In this document: one piece after another, positions 1-6,737 of the stretch | Layout: each line of letters opens with the position of its first letter | Numbering within the stretch: the first letter of the stretch is position 1 | Assembly: GCA_030039915.1 (NCBI GenBank) | Contig: JASHUP010000159.1 | Location: forward strand, 1 to 16,345 | DNA from: Thermoplasmata archaeon | GTDB lineage: Archaea; Thermoplasmatota; Thermoplasmata; UBA184 | Length of the DNA stretch: 16,345 nucleotides | Reading direction: 5' to 3' | The notes under the pieces: generated by a model | Seen by the model: the letters and a program-made list of their open reading frames with translations, nothing else | Databases searched by the model: none | Told to the model about the DNA's origin: nothing | Program-made: the position numbers and the translations under genes

Positions 1-674
1 GAGTAGCTCCGTTGCTGACGCTCGATGATGTCGTTCGAATAATGGCCGGTGCCCGTGTAGCAGAGCAGCAGCCGGTACGCGAGCTCGTTCACGACCTCGG
101 GGTCGATTCTCAGGGGATTCACGATCGTCTTCTTCCCGGTGAACTCCATGAAATTGAACCCCCCGAACGCCGCCGCGTATTGGTCCTGACGACCCCCCTT
201 TAGGCCGAGCTCCTCGCGTTCGATTCGGTAGGCGAGCTCGGCCACCTCGTACGTCGTCCAGGGTTCGCGGAGATAACTCTGAAAGGCGCCGACGAGCGCC
301 ACACACATGGTCGAAGAAGTTCCGAGGCCGGTCCCCGGGGGAGCGTCGGAGTGCAGGAAGAGGCGGAGCGAGTCCTTGGACGGGGCTTCGCCCTCCGCCG
401 GCCGGAGCACCTTGAGCGACGCCTTCACCACGTCCAGGTCGCCGTTGTAGACGAGGTCCGACGGACGCTCGAAATTGAGGGTCATGTTGTAGTCGAGCGA
501 CTCGACGGCGGTCGTACCGGCGCCGTCCGGAAGTGCCTGGAGCGTAACGTAGGCAAACTTGTCGATCGTGCAGTTGAGCACGGCGCCCCCCTTCTCTTCG
601 GGGTACGGCGAGACGTCAGTCCCGCCCCCGGCGAAGCTGATTCGAAGCGGCGCCTTGCTTCGGAGGATCCTCAT
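1..674 (-). CDS. GHMP-family sugar kinase, HddA-like (C-terminus outside window)
   Basis: Reading from the ATG at 674 gives about 224 residues with no stop before the window edge, so the C-terminal third or so is missing. The N-terminus has the substrate-binding GGGTD motif (residues 17-21), followed by the glycine/serine-rich ATP loop of the GHMP superfamily, DAPPGTGLGTSS. A later GGRQDQYAAAFGG stretch is typical of the D-glycero-D-manno-heptose-7-phosphate kinase / L-fucokinase branch. These enzymes transfer phosphate from ATP to a sugar or sugar phosphate, often feeding nucleotide-sugar synthesis for surface glycans. The exact substrate cannot be read from the sequence. An AT-rich element at 700-712 lies about 31 bases before the ATG, which suits a leaderless or nearly leaderless transcript. 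The gene is divergent from the Nudix gene. Mevalonate kinase is a more distant relative and fits less well. Confidence 0.88.
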   Translation of the reverse strand, partial: MRILRSKAPLRISFAGGGTDVSPYPEEKGGAVLNCTIDKFAYVTLQALPDGAGTTAVESLDYNMTLNFERPSDLVYNGDLDVVKASLKVLRPAEGEAPSKDSLRLFLHSDAPPGTGLGTSSTMCVALVGAFQSYLREPWTTYEVAELAYRIEREELGLKGGRQDQYAAAFGGFNFMEFTGKKTIVNPLRIDPEVVNELAYRLLLCYTGTGHYSNDIIERQQRSY

Positions 675-699
675 TCTCGTGCGCGACCTGACCCAGCGA

Positions 700-712
700 C
701 TTAATCCTTATG
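700..712 (-). promoter_or_regulatory. Probable TATA-like element for the sugar kinase
   Basis: The minus strand reads CATAAGGATTAAG, the most AT-rich stretch in the 113-base divergent gap. It is centred about 31 bases before the kinase ATG. The match to the archaeal TATA consensus is weak, so position is the main argument. Confidence 0.35.
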
Positions 713-754
713 ACAGCGGCCTCGGAGGGCGTGCGGCCCGCCCCGGTGTAGCGT

Positions 755-768
755 TACTCCTAAGAGTA
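755..768 (+). promoter_or_regulatory. Inverted repeat at the probable Nudix promoter
   Basis: TACTC-CTAA-GAGTA is a perfect 5-base inverted repeat. It is centred about 27 bases before the GTG start of the Nudix gene, where a TATA box of a leaderless archaeal gene would sit. It could be the core promoter, a repressor operator covering it, or chance. Confidence 0.3.
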
Positions 769-787
769 CCCGGCACTCGAGTTCCTT

Positions 788-1216
788 GTGTCCCGTCGGT
801 ATCAGAGCCCGGCCCTGACCGTCGACGCGGTCTGGATTCGGTCGGAGAAGGTCCTTCTCGTTCGCCGGGCGCATCCTCCCTTCCAGGGGAGTTGGGCGCT
901 CCCGGGGGGTTTTGTCGAACTCCGGGAGACCGTCGAAGAGGCCGTTGTGCGAGAACTGAAGGAGGAAACGGGGCTCGTCGCGCGGCCCGCGGTCCTGGTT
1001 GGCGTCTACTCGGGGCCGGATCGCGACCCGCGCAAGCCGACGACGACCGTCGCCTTCCTGATGACGGGCCGGACGCGGAATCCTCGCGGCCAGGACGATG
1101 CGTCCGACGCCCGCTGGGTCGATATCTCGGAAGCTCGAGGGCTAGCCTTCGATCACGATCACATTCTCGCCGACGCGGTTCGCGTTCATCGAACGAGCCG
1201 CACGCGCCGTTCCTGA
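788..1216 (+). CDS. Nudix hydrolase
   Basis: This 142-residue protein carries a complete Nudix box at residues 41-63: G-x5-E-x7-R-E-x2-E-E-x-G-L, beginning GFVELRE and ending REL KEETGL. The box binds Mg2+ and drives hydrolysis of nucleoside diphosphates linked to another group. The preceding WALPGG strand and the compact length resemble ADP-ribose pyrophosphatase or MutT-like house-cleaning enzymes. The substrate cannot be assigned from sequence alone. The start is GTG, with no clear Shine-Dalgarno site but an AT-richer element about 27 bases upstream, consistent with a leaderless transcript. It converges with the MFS gene, leaving only six bases between the stop codons. Confidence 0.92.
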   Translation: MSRRYQSPALTVDAVWIRSEKVLLVRRAHPPFQGSWALPGGFVELRETVEEAVVRELKEETGLVARPAVLVGVYSGPDRDPRKPTTTVAFLMTGRTRNPRGQDDASDARWVDISEARGLAFDHDHILADAVRVHRTSRTRRS

Positions 1217-1222
1217 GCGAAC

Positions 1223-2713
1223 CTAACCTGGGACGAGAGATTCCCCCGGACCGGAGGGGCCGCGCGACCAGGACAGCGCGGCGGCGATCCCAAGGATCAC
1301 CGCCGAACCGACGAGCGCGGCGTGGATGCCCGTCAGGAACCCCGCGCTGATCCCGCCGGCGAGGCTTCCGGAGCCGAGGAAAACCTCGAACGCGACCTGG
1401 CGCGAGATGCTCGCGGAGGCAATGGAAAGCGTGAACACGAAACTCAGCAAGGTTCCCATATTGGTGAGCGTGCCTCGGAGTCCGCTGATCGACCCGAATG
1501 TTCCCGGGACCGTGCGCGACATGATGGCCGTAGAGTTGGCGGGGTAGAACATCCCGGTTCCGATTCCGCTCACCACCGAGATGAGCGGCACCCAGCCGAG
1601 CCAAGAGTTGAGGTCCAAAAGGGAGTACGCGCCGACTGCGGCGACCATACAGAGGATCCCGATCGTGGCGAGGGCCCGAGGCCCGAAGCTATCGACCCGT
1701 CGACCCATGAAGGGACCGATCAGGGCTCCGACCAGGTATCCGGGCACGAGCAACAGCGAGGCGTTGAGAGGCGACAGGCCCCGAAGCCCCTGCAAGTACA
1801 TCGTGAGCAGAAAGACGATCGATAGGTACCCCAGGCTCTGAAGGAACCCGGCGAAGAGCGAGAAACCCAGGAGCCGGTCGCGAAGCTGGCGCAGTTCCAG
1901 CATCGGATGTTGGGTACGGAGCTCGACGGCCACGAAGATTGGGATGGTCATCAGCCCGACCGCGACGTACACGATGTTCGAGAGCGAGGTTCCGTACGAG
2001 GCCAACTCGATTGCGCCGTAGCAGATGAGACCCAGGGCTCCCGAGAGCAGAACGAACCCGGGAAGGTCGAAGTGGGCCGGCTCGCGCCGGCTCTTGGGCA
2101 GGGTGAACCACCCCAGGGCTACCGCCACGACTCCGATCGGGATGTTGATGAAGAAAATGTACCGCCAACCGAGCGCGGTGGTGATCACGCCCCCTAGAAG
2201 GATGCCTAGGATCGCGCCGACCCCCCAGCCGAAGGACATGAACCCGAACGCCCGGCCTCGCCTCTTGGGAGGAAAGACCGACGCGATCAAGGCCGCGGAG
2301 TTCGCGAACATGACCGAGCCTCCGAGAGCCTGCAGCCCTCGCGATGCGATCAGCACCTCCGCATTCGGAGCGAACCCGCACGTCGCCGAGCCGACCGTAA
2401 ACAGCGCAAAACCTGCGTTGTACACTCGACCTCGGCCCCACATGTCTCCGAGCCGTCCGGCCTGGGTGGTGAGGGCCGCGGTGATCAGGAGATAGATCAA
2501 AATCGTCCAAATGACCGTCTCGAGCGGAGCGGCGAGCTCGCGCGCCATCGTCGGAAGCGCGAGGATCACGATCGTACTGTCGACCGCTACCATGAGAGTC
2601 CCGAGGGTCGTGAGGGTGAGGACGCTCGTCTCGTGAGGCGACCGCGTCGCTTCGGAGGGCGAAGACGGGTTCGCCGGCGGAGGTTTAGCCCGGGAATCGG
2701 AGAGCGACGACAT
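1223..2713 (-). CDS. MFS transporter, DHA2 (EmrB/QacA-like, 14 membrane helices)
   Basis: This 496-residue, very hydrophobic protein has a polar N-terminal tail of about 30 residues. The first helix carries the DHA2 signature VDSTIVILALP (Asp45), and the loop after helix 2 carries the general MFS motif A in the form GRLGDMWGRGR (residues 86-96). Length and helix count match the 14-helix drug:H+ antiporter family, which uses the proton gradient to export hydrophobic drugs, dyes or metabolites. The substrate is unknown. A weak TATA-like CTTAATCC on the minus strand (2748-2755) lies about 38 bases before the ATG. The gene is divergent from the VIT1-type transporter and ends six bases from the Nudix stop, so it is probably transcribed alone. 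Confidence 0.92.
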   Translation of the reverse strand: MSSLSDSRAKPPPANPSSPSEATRSPHETSVLTLTTLGTLMVAVDSTIVILALPTMARELAAPLETVIWTILIYLLITAALTTQAGRLGDMWGRGRVYNAGFALFTVGSATCGFAPNAEVLIASRGLQALGGSVMFANSAALIASVFPPKRRGRAFGFMSFGWGVGAILGILLGGVITTALGWRYIFFINIPIGVVAVALGWFTLPKSRREPAHFDLPGFVLLSGALGLICYGAIELASYGTSLSNIVYVAVGLMTIPIFVAVELRTQHPMLELRQLRDRLLGFSLFAGFLQSLGYLSIVFLLTMYLQGLRGLSPLNASLLLVPGYLVGALIGPFMGRRVDSFGPRALATIGILCMVAAVGAYSLLDLNSWLGWVPLISVVSGIGTGMFYPANSTAIMSRTVPGTFGSISGLRGTLTNMGTLLSFVFTLSIASASISRQVAFEVFLGSGSLAGGISAGFLTGIHAALVGSAVILGIAAALSWSRGPSGPGESLVPG

Positions 2714-2793
2714 CGTCGATGAACCGATCTCCGGTCGACCGGGTCGGATTAAGCGCTTCGCTCCGGCACCGGGTTGCCGGCGTCGAGCGGCAA

Positions 2794-2802
2794 TCTATTA
2801 TT
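2794..2802 (+). promoter_or_regulatory. TATA box of the VIT1-type gene
   Basis: TCTATTATT stands out in a GC-rich background and is centred about 29 bases before the ATG at 2827. That is right for leaderless transcription and is the main reason for choosing 2827 over the in-frame ATG at 2719, which lies upstream of this element. Confidence 0.55.
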
Positions 2803-2826
2803 GGGCGTCTTCTCGACGGCACGACG

Positions 2827-3537
2827 ATGCAACCTCACGGCGAGGATTCGCACCCTCATCCGACCCTTCTTTCGGATTTCATTCTCGGCAGTCAGGACGG
2901 GCTCGTCAACGTTCTCGGAATCCTCCTAGGGCTGGTCGCGGCCAGCCTGGTGACCCCGGTCCCGAGGGAGCTGGTGATCATCGCGGGACTTTCGGCGTTG
3001 GCGGCGGAGTCCCTTTCGATGGGAGCGGTGGCGTACACCTCCACCTACTCACGTCTCCGCCTCTACAGCTCGGAGCGAGAGCGCGAGATCCGCGAAATGC
3101 GCGAGGTTCCCGAACTCGAGCGCGAGGAGGTTCGGGTCATCCTGCGGGGCTGGGGATTCGAGGGAGACGAGCTCGAAGACCTACTCCGCCGGATCGAGTC
3201 GAAACCGAAGGCGTGGCTCGATCTCATGATGGCGTTCGAGCTCAACCTTTCCTACATCCCTCCCGAGGCCCCGCGCCGGAGCGCGGTCATCGTGGGAGCC
3301 GCGACCGTGCTCGGCCACGCCGTGCCGTTGATCCCCTTCTTCATCGTGACCCTGAGCCTGGTCAACGCGGGAATCGTCGCGACCGTCCTCAGCGGGATCA
3401 TGCTGTTCGGGATCGGCCTCTACGAGGCTCGCGTGACGTCCGGCTCGATCCTCAAGAGCGGGGCGAAAATGATGGTGATCGGTCTTGGCTCCGGCTTCGC
3501 CGGATTCCTGCTGGGTCACTTCGCCGCGATGCTCTGA
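2827..3537 (+). CDS. VIT1/CCC1 family iron or manganese transporter
   Basis: This 236-residue protein matches the vacuolar iron transporter family. The N-terminal helix has SQDGLVNVLG (residues 22-31), and helix 2 has AESLSMGAVAY (residues 60-70), whose Glu and Met line the ion path. A charged cytoplasmic segment rich in Glu and Met (about 83-125) corresponds to the family's metal-binding domain. GHAVPLIPFF (163-172) matches the G-x-x-x-P-L-x-P-F motif of helix 3, and two more helices follow. Family members move Fe2+ or Mn2+ out of the cytoplasm by proton exchange; here that would mean across the cell membrane. The frame is open back to 2719, but the TATA box at 2794-2802 and the usual family length favour the start at 2827. 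The histidine-rich N-terminus (HGEDSHPHP) might bind metal. Confidence 0.92.
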   Translation: MQPHGEDSHPHPTLLSDFILGSQDGLVNVLGILLGLVAASLVTPVPRELVIIAGLSALAAESLSMGAVAYTSTYSRLRLYSSEREREIREMREVPELEREEVRVILRGWGFEGDELEDLLRRIESKPKAWLDLMMAFELNLSYIPPEAPRRSAVIVGAATVLGHAVPLIPFFIVTLSLVNAGIVATVLSGIMLFGIGLYEARVTSGSILKSGAKMMVIGLGSGFAGFLLGHFAAML

Positions 3538-3544
3538 CGACGAG

Positions 3545-3556
3545 CTTCGTTCGAAG
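3545..3556. terminator. Short perfect hairpin between convergent genes
   Basis: CTTCG-TT-CGAAG is a perfect inverted repeat inside the 25-base gap between the stop codons of the VIT1-type gene and the facing Cys-rich gene. Position suggests a bidirectional 3' end. There is no T-tract, which archaeal terminators usually need. Confidence 0.25.
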
Positions 3557-3562
3557 GAAGGC

Positions 3563-3781
3563 TTAGAACGCGCGACTTCCGAGACGACGGTGTCCGGGCG
3601 CACTCGCGGACGAACTTCGCGCGAACCACCGGCGCGATCCGCGACTCTCATGACGACGGCAGGACATGCACCACACGACGACCTCCTCGGGTCCGGCCAG
3701 CTCGGGGGTCGCCACGTGCTCCGAGTCCGGGTGACGACAGGTCCGGCCGAGGCAGGGATGGGGGGCGCGCTCTCCCATCAT
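3563..3781 (-). CDS. Small Cys-rich (zinc-ribbon-like) protein
   Basis: I do not recognise a family. From the ATG at 3781 it encodes 72 residues. Cys10-x4-Cys15 and Cys38-x2-Cys41 could make a four-cysteine metal site, with histidines 9, 17 and 23 nearby. Between the pairs is an acidic stretch ending in a hydrophobic strand (EEVVVWC). The tail is rich in Arg and Ser. An in-frame ATG at 3799 is possible, but a TATA-like box at 3807-3815 lies only about 12 bases before it. That box is about 30 bases before 3781, as expected for a leaderless gene. Small zinc ribbons often act in transcription or as protein adaptors; no role is assigned here. Confidence 0.55.
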   Translation of the reverse strand: MMGERAPHPCLGRTCRHPDSEHVATPELAGPEEVVVWCMSCRRHESRGSRRWFARSSSASAPGHRRLGSRAF

Positions 3782-3806
3782 CGAGGGATCAATGCGCATT
3801 TATCCG

Positions 3807-3815
3807 TATTAAAGC
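3807..3815 (-). promoter_or_regulatory. TATA box of the small Cys-rich gene
   Basis: The minus strand reads CTTTAATAC, close to the archaeal TATA consensus. It is centred about 30 bases before the ATG at 3781 and lies in the short gap after the stop codon of the 80-residue gene. Confidence 0.5.
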
Positions 3816-3850
3816 TGACGACCCGGGTCACCGGGCCGGCCCCGTGGGTT

Positions 3851-4093
3851 CTACGGCTCGAGGAGGCGAATCTCCTTCGCTGCGTGGGCCTGCTTTTCCT
3901 TGTCGCTCAGCTCCCGTAGGTGCACCGCTACGGTCACGTGCCCGTTCAGTTCGATCGCTTCCGGCATCAAGGGTAGCCTCATCGAGAGATGCTCCAGTCT
4001 CAGTTCGAGCTCTCCTTGGCGGTCCGAGAGGGCTTCCACCATGTCCACAAAGAGGTTCGACGTGGTCGGTTCCACGCGGGCGGTAGGTGCCAT
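3851..4093 (-). CDS. Hypothetical protein, 80 residues
   Basis: I do not recognise this protein. From the ATG at 4093 it has a helix-prone segment (NLFVDMVEALSDRQGELELR), then a strand-prone segment around NGHVTVAVHL, and ends in a charged helix (ELSDKEKQAHAAKEI). The composition is soluble, with no Cys. It looks like a real small alpha/beta protein rather than an out-of-frame shadow: hydrophobic and charged residues alternate regularly, and no larger gene covers it. A GTG at 4111 would add six residues. A weak AT-richer element (GATAGGTT on the minus strand, about 4122-4129) sits about 33 bases before 4093 and favours the ATG. The neighbours give no clear clue to function. Confidence 0.5.
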   Translation of the reverse strand: MAPTARVEPTTSNLFVDMVEALSDRQGELELRLEHLSMRLPLMPEAIELNGHVTVAVHLRELSDKEKQAHAAKEIRLLEP

Positions 4094-4194
4094 GTCCGGG
4101 GAATGGACCACCGGCTTGAGAACCTATCGGAATCGCCCGGCAAGGTCGTCCCGACGACCGCGGCGCAAGACCCGAAGCGCCGGGAGGCGCTTCG

Positions 4195-5118
4195 CTATTT
4201 CGAGAGACCAGCCCGGTTGCGCAGCGCGTGGTAGAATCCGCCGAAGCTGGTGGCCGTCGGGGTCCGAAGGCCCTGCAGGCGCAGCTGCTCCCGAACTTCC
4301 TTGGCGCTCTGGCGAAGGTCGAGAGTCTTCGTGGTATCGTACTTGTACTGGAACGTCCCCGACGGTCCTCGCGGGAACGCGTCCCAATCCCGCGGGGTGG
4401 TCGACGAGAGCTCGTGAATCCGCTTGCCCTCGGCCGGTTGGAAGGCCGGCATCGTCAGATGCTCCTCGGTGAGCCAGATCATGGTCGCGTCACGAATCGC
4501 CTGCTGCGTCGTGTCGTCGAGAGCTCCGGGAGCGACCTGCGCCTGGACCCAGTCGACCAGGGCATCGAACGTCTTCTCAGCGTTGTCCTCGAGCATCTGA
4601 AGCACGGCCAGCCGGATCGCGCTCCGACGGAGCTGCTGAATGCCGGTTTCGCTCAAGCGGTATTCGGCGGTCAGTCCGAGCAGGCTCTCGGAGTTGTCGG
4701 CAAGGTCGGGGAGCGCAAGCACAAACAACGGGGCTGCCGACTCGTCCTTCGCGACATACCAAAGGGAGAATTCCCGTCCGTTCGTGAGCATCACCAAGGG
4801 CACTTTGGCCTGCTTCGCGAGGTCCACCACGTTCCCCGGTTCGGTCACGTTCGCCGTGCGCTCGCGGACGTCGAGGAACAATCGCGCATCGCCCTCCGCG
4901 TTGAGGAGCGCGTAATCGATGTGCCCATGGTCGCTCGGGGCTGGGTAGTCGAAATAGACCTGCTTTTTGTCGTGGGGATCCCAACCGAGGGCGACCAGGT
5001 ACGGGTTAACGATCCAGTGTCGGATCTGCTGCTCGGTGACGTCCTGGACATCCCGAAGCACTTCGCCCGCCACCTGAGCAAAATCAGCAAGTCTCCGGCT
5101 GAGGTCGATCGCTTCCAT
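4195..5118 (-). CDS. Orphan HsdR-N / type IV restriction-like protein
   Basis: This 307-residue protein resembles the N-terminal nuclease domain of type I restriction R subunits and stand-alone predicted type IV enzymes. Residues 29-46 (EQQIRHWIVNPYLVALGW) match the leading helix of that domain. HIDYALL contains Asp67-68 region acidic Asp68, and LFLDVRER (residues 80-87) occupies the position of the E-x-K half of the PD-(D/E)XK site. MLTNGREFSLW (110-120) matches the family's following strand. At the active site the usual Glu-x-Lys reads Asp83-Val-Arg85, so the catalytic lysine appears replaced. The C-terminal 75 residues are not recognised. No methylase, specificity or helicase gene is nearby. 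It appears to have its own leaderless promoter. It may be a degenerate nuclease, a DNA-binding protein, or an enzyme with altered chemistry. Confidence 0.75.
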   Translation of the reverse strand: MEAIDLSRRLADFAQVAGEVLRDVQDVTEQQIRHWIVNPYLVALGWDPHDKKQVYFDYPAPSDHGHIDYALLNAEGDARLFLDVRERTANVTEPGNVVDLAKQAKVPLVMLTNGREFSLWYVAKDESAAPLFVLALPDLADNSESLLGLTAEYRLSETGIQQLRRSAIRLAVLQMLEDNAEKTFDALVDWVQAQVAPGALDDTTQQAIRDATMIWLTEEHLTMPAFQPAEGKRIHELSSTTPRDWDAFPRGPSGTFQYKYDTTKTLDLRQSAKEVREQLRLQGLRTPTATSFGGFYHALRNRAGLSK

Positions 5119-5143
5119 GGTGAAAACCGATGGAACGGGACGG

Positions 5144-5150
5144 CCTTAAA
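5144..5150 (-). promoter_or_regulatory. TATA box of the HsdR-N-like gene
   Basis: TTTAAGG on the minus strand is centred 29 bases before the ATG at 5118, within the 39-base gap after the SDR gene. It suggests a leaderless transcript separate from the operon upstream. It overlaps a perfect inverted repeat, TAAAG-GTAG-CTTTA (5147-5160), which could be an operator or a 3' end signal of the operon. Confidence 0.5.
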
Positions 5151-5157
5151 GGTAGCT

Positions 5158-6072
5158 TTACCGGGCTGCCCCCGCTCCCCGCAGGCGCGCTGCCTCTTCG
5201 GCGAGGAACGGTTCGACTCCGGCAAGAGGCCGGTCGAAGCCCTCGTAGGGCGCCAGCCCTAGCATGTCCGAGACCAGCCACTCGACTTCGTAGGCATAGA
5301 GCAACGATGAACCGAGCGTTTCGAGGAATCGCGCGAGTCGCATCCCGTTGCGTTCCGAGAGCGAGAAATAGCGCGGGCGCAGCCGGAGAGCGGCGAACAT
5401 TGCGTCGGTGAGCTCTCGGTAGGGCCATCGTCGGGGACCGCCCGCGCACACGTTGCGGCGGCCCGAGAGGCCGGCTTCCCGATGGACGATCCGGGCGACG
5501 TCGACCGCGGCGATCGGACTGATGTGGTACTCCCCCGTCCCGAACATCGGAAACCGGCGGTACCGCGCCATCGTTCGAAGCATGACCGTGACGAGCTTGT
5601 CGCGGGGGGCGAACACCATCGTCGGTCGGACGATCGAATAGGAAAGTCGGCTCGCTTCGATCGCATGGTCGACTTCCCGCTTGAGGACCATGTAGGGCAG
5701 TTGTGTCTCGAGTGAGGTCGGAGCGTCGGGAACACTGATGTGGACGAAGCGGGGCGTGCCGGCTCGCTCGGCGGCGGCGATCAGTCGGATCAGACCATCG
5801 GCGAGGGGGCGAAACCGTCGGTACGACCCCGTGCGGTACCAGGCCACGTTCACGACGAGGTCGACGCCCGAAACGAGGGGGTCCCAGTCGGTGATCGCCG
5901 CAACGTCCCCTCTTCGGTAGTCTACCCCGGGAACCGACTCTCCGGCCGCGGGGGTCCTATGCAAGGAGACCACATGCCAATCGCGGCCAAACTCGGCGAG
6001 GAGATGTCGGCCGAGAAGCCCCCCGGCGCCCCCGACCAGAAGGACACGCGGGCGCTCGTCACCGCCCCTCAT
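5158..6072 (-). CDS. NDUFA9-like atypical SDR, NAD(P)-binding
   Basis: From the ATG at 6072 this protein has 304 residues. The N-terminus is a Rossmann strand followed by GGAGGLLG (residues 14-21), the dinucleotide-binding G-x-x-G-x-x-G turn. Ser113 with Tyr127-x3-Lys131 (PYMVLKRE) matches the short-chain dehydrogenase catalytic triad. The pattern HISVPDA followed by IVRPTMVFAPRDKL resembles the NDUFA9-like, atypical extended SDR group, which includes a complex I accessory subunit as well as reductases and epimerases. The start is set by a 4-base ATGA overlap with the end of lipB; the frame is open to 6150, but that would run far into lipB. It is the last gene of the 2-oxoacid dehydrogenase operon and is presumably translated by coupling. 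Substrate and role are unknown. Confidence 0.82.
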   Translation of the reverse strand: MRGGDERPRVLLVGGAGGLLGRHLLAEFGRDWHVVSLHRTPAAGESVPGVDYRRGDVAAITDWDPLVSGVDLVVNVAWYRTGSYRRFRPLADGLIRLIAAAERAGTPRFVHISVPDAPTSLETQLPYMVLKREVDHAIEASRLSYSIVRPTMVFAPRDKLVTVMLRTMARYRRFPMFGTGEYHISPIAAVDVARIVHREAGLSGRRNVCAGGPRRWPYRELTDAMFAALRLRPRYFSLSERNGMRLARFLETLGSSLLYAYEVEWLVSDMLGLAPYEGFDRPLAGVEPFLAEEAARLRGAGAAR

Positions 6073-6737
6073 GCGTGCGCAGTGTTCGACGCCGATATCG
6101 AGTTCGGCGTGGGTGTTTCTTGGCGGAACTCGCCGAACACTTTCGTCCACGCATCCCGGACGCGGGGCGCCACGGCCGAAATCGGTACCGAGCGGCCGAT
6201 CTCGCGCGAGAGGGAGGTCATGATGGCGCCGGAAAACCCACAGGGATGGAATCGGGCAAAGGCGTCGAGGTCCGGGTCGACGTTGAGCGCGAACCCGTGA
6301 AACGTGACCCAGTGGTCGACCGCGATCCCGATCGAGGCGATCTTTCGTTCGCCATCGACCCAGACCCCACGCCGACCCGAGACGTGACCCCCGCGGACCC
6401 CGAACGGCTCGATCGAGCGAACGACCAACTCCTCGACGTCGTGCACGAACTGGCGGACGTCCCGGCCCCGCGCCCCGAGGTCCACGATCGGATAGCCGAC
6501 CAGTTGCCCCGGACCGTGGTAGGTGGCCCGACCGCCTCGCTCCACTTCGACGACCGGTAGACCCGAGGCGGAGGCAGACCCGTCGTCCCCCTCCACTCCA
6601 ACCGTGACGACCGGGGGATGCTCGACCAGGATCAGCGTGTCGGGGACCGAACCCTCCCGACGGGCGCGCACGAGGGCGCGCATCGCGTCGAGCGACTCCC
6701 GATAGTCCCGGACACCCCAGTCAACGACCGCCGGCAT
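6069..6737 (-). CDS. lipB: Octanoyltransferase LipB
   Basis: LipB moves the octanoyl group from octanoyl-ACP to the target lysine of lipoyl domains, the first step of endogenous protein lipoylation; lipoyl synthase LipA then inserts sulfur. The 222-residue product has the family signature RGGRATYHGPGQLVGYPI at residues 67-84, then GVWVDGERKIASIGI with Lys132, and HPCGFSG with Cys166. Lys132 and Cys166 form the expected catalytic Cys/Lys dyad, so the enzyme looks intact. The ATG at 6737 is chosen over the one at 6758 because AAGGAGG (6742-6748) lies four bases before it, and because the family usually begins close to the VVDWGVRDY strand. It overlaps the 3' end of the E3 gene by 17 bases. The substrate is most likely the E2 lipoyl domain encoded upstream in the same operon. 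Confidence 0.92.
   Translation of the reverse strand: MPAVVDWGVRDYRESLDAMRALVRARREGSVPDTLILVEHPPVVTVGVEGDDGSASASGLPVVEVERGGRATYHGPGQLVGYPIVDLGARGRDVRQFVHDVEELVVRSIEPFGVRGGHVSGRRGVWVDGERKIASIGIAVDHWVTFHGFALNVDPDLDAFARFHPCGFSGAIMTSLSREIGRSVPISAVAPRVRDAWTKVFGEFRQETPTPNSISASNTAHA

Noticed and set aside
708..1604. 298-codon minus-strand open frame across the Nudix gene
   Set aside because: Composition is Arg/Pro/Gly-rich, typical of an out-of-frame reading of high-GC DNA, and it overlaps the well-supported Nudix and MFS genes.
2719..2826. Longer N-terminus of the VIT1-type transporter
   Set aside because: The TATA box at 2794-2802 falls inside this stretch, the extra residues do not look like the family, and the start at 2827 gives the usual length.
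4228..5262. 344-codon plus-strand open frame opposite the restriction-like gene
   Set aside because: It is the antisense of a gene with recognisable motifs and its own promoter; the translation has no family features.
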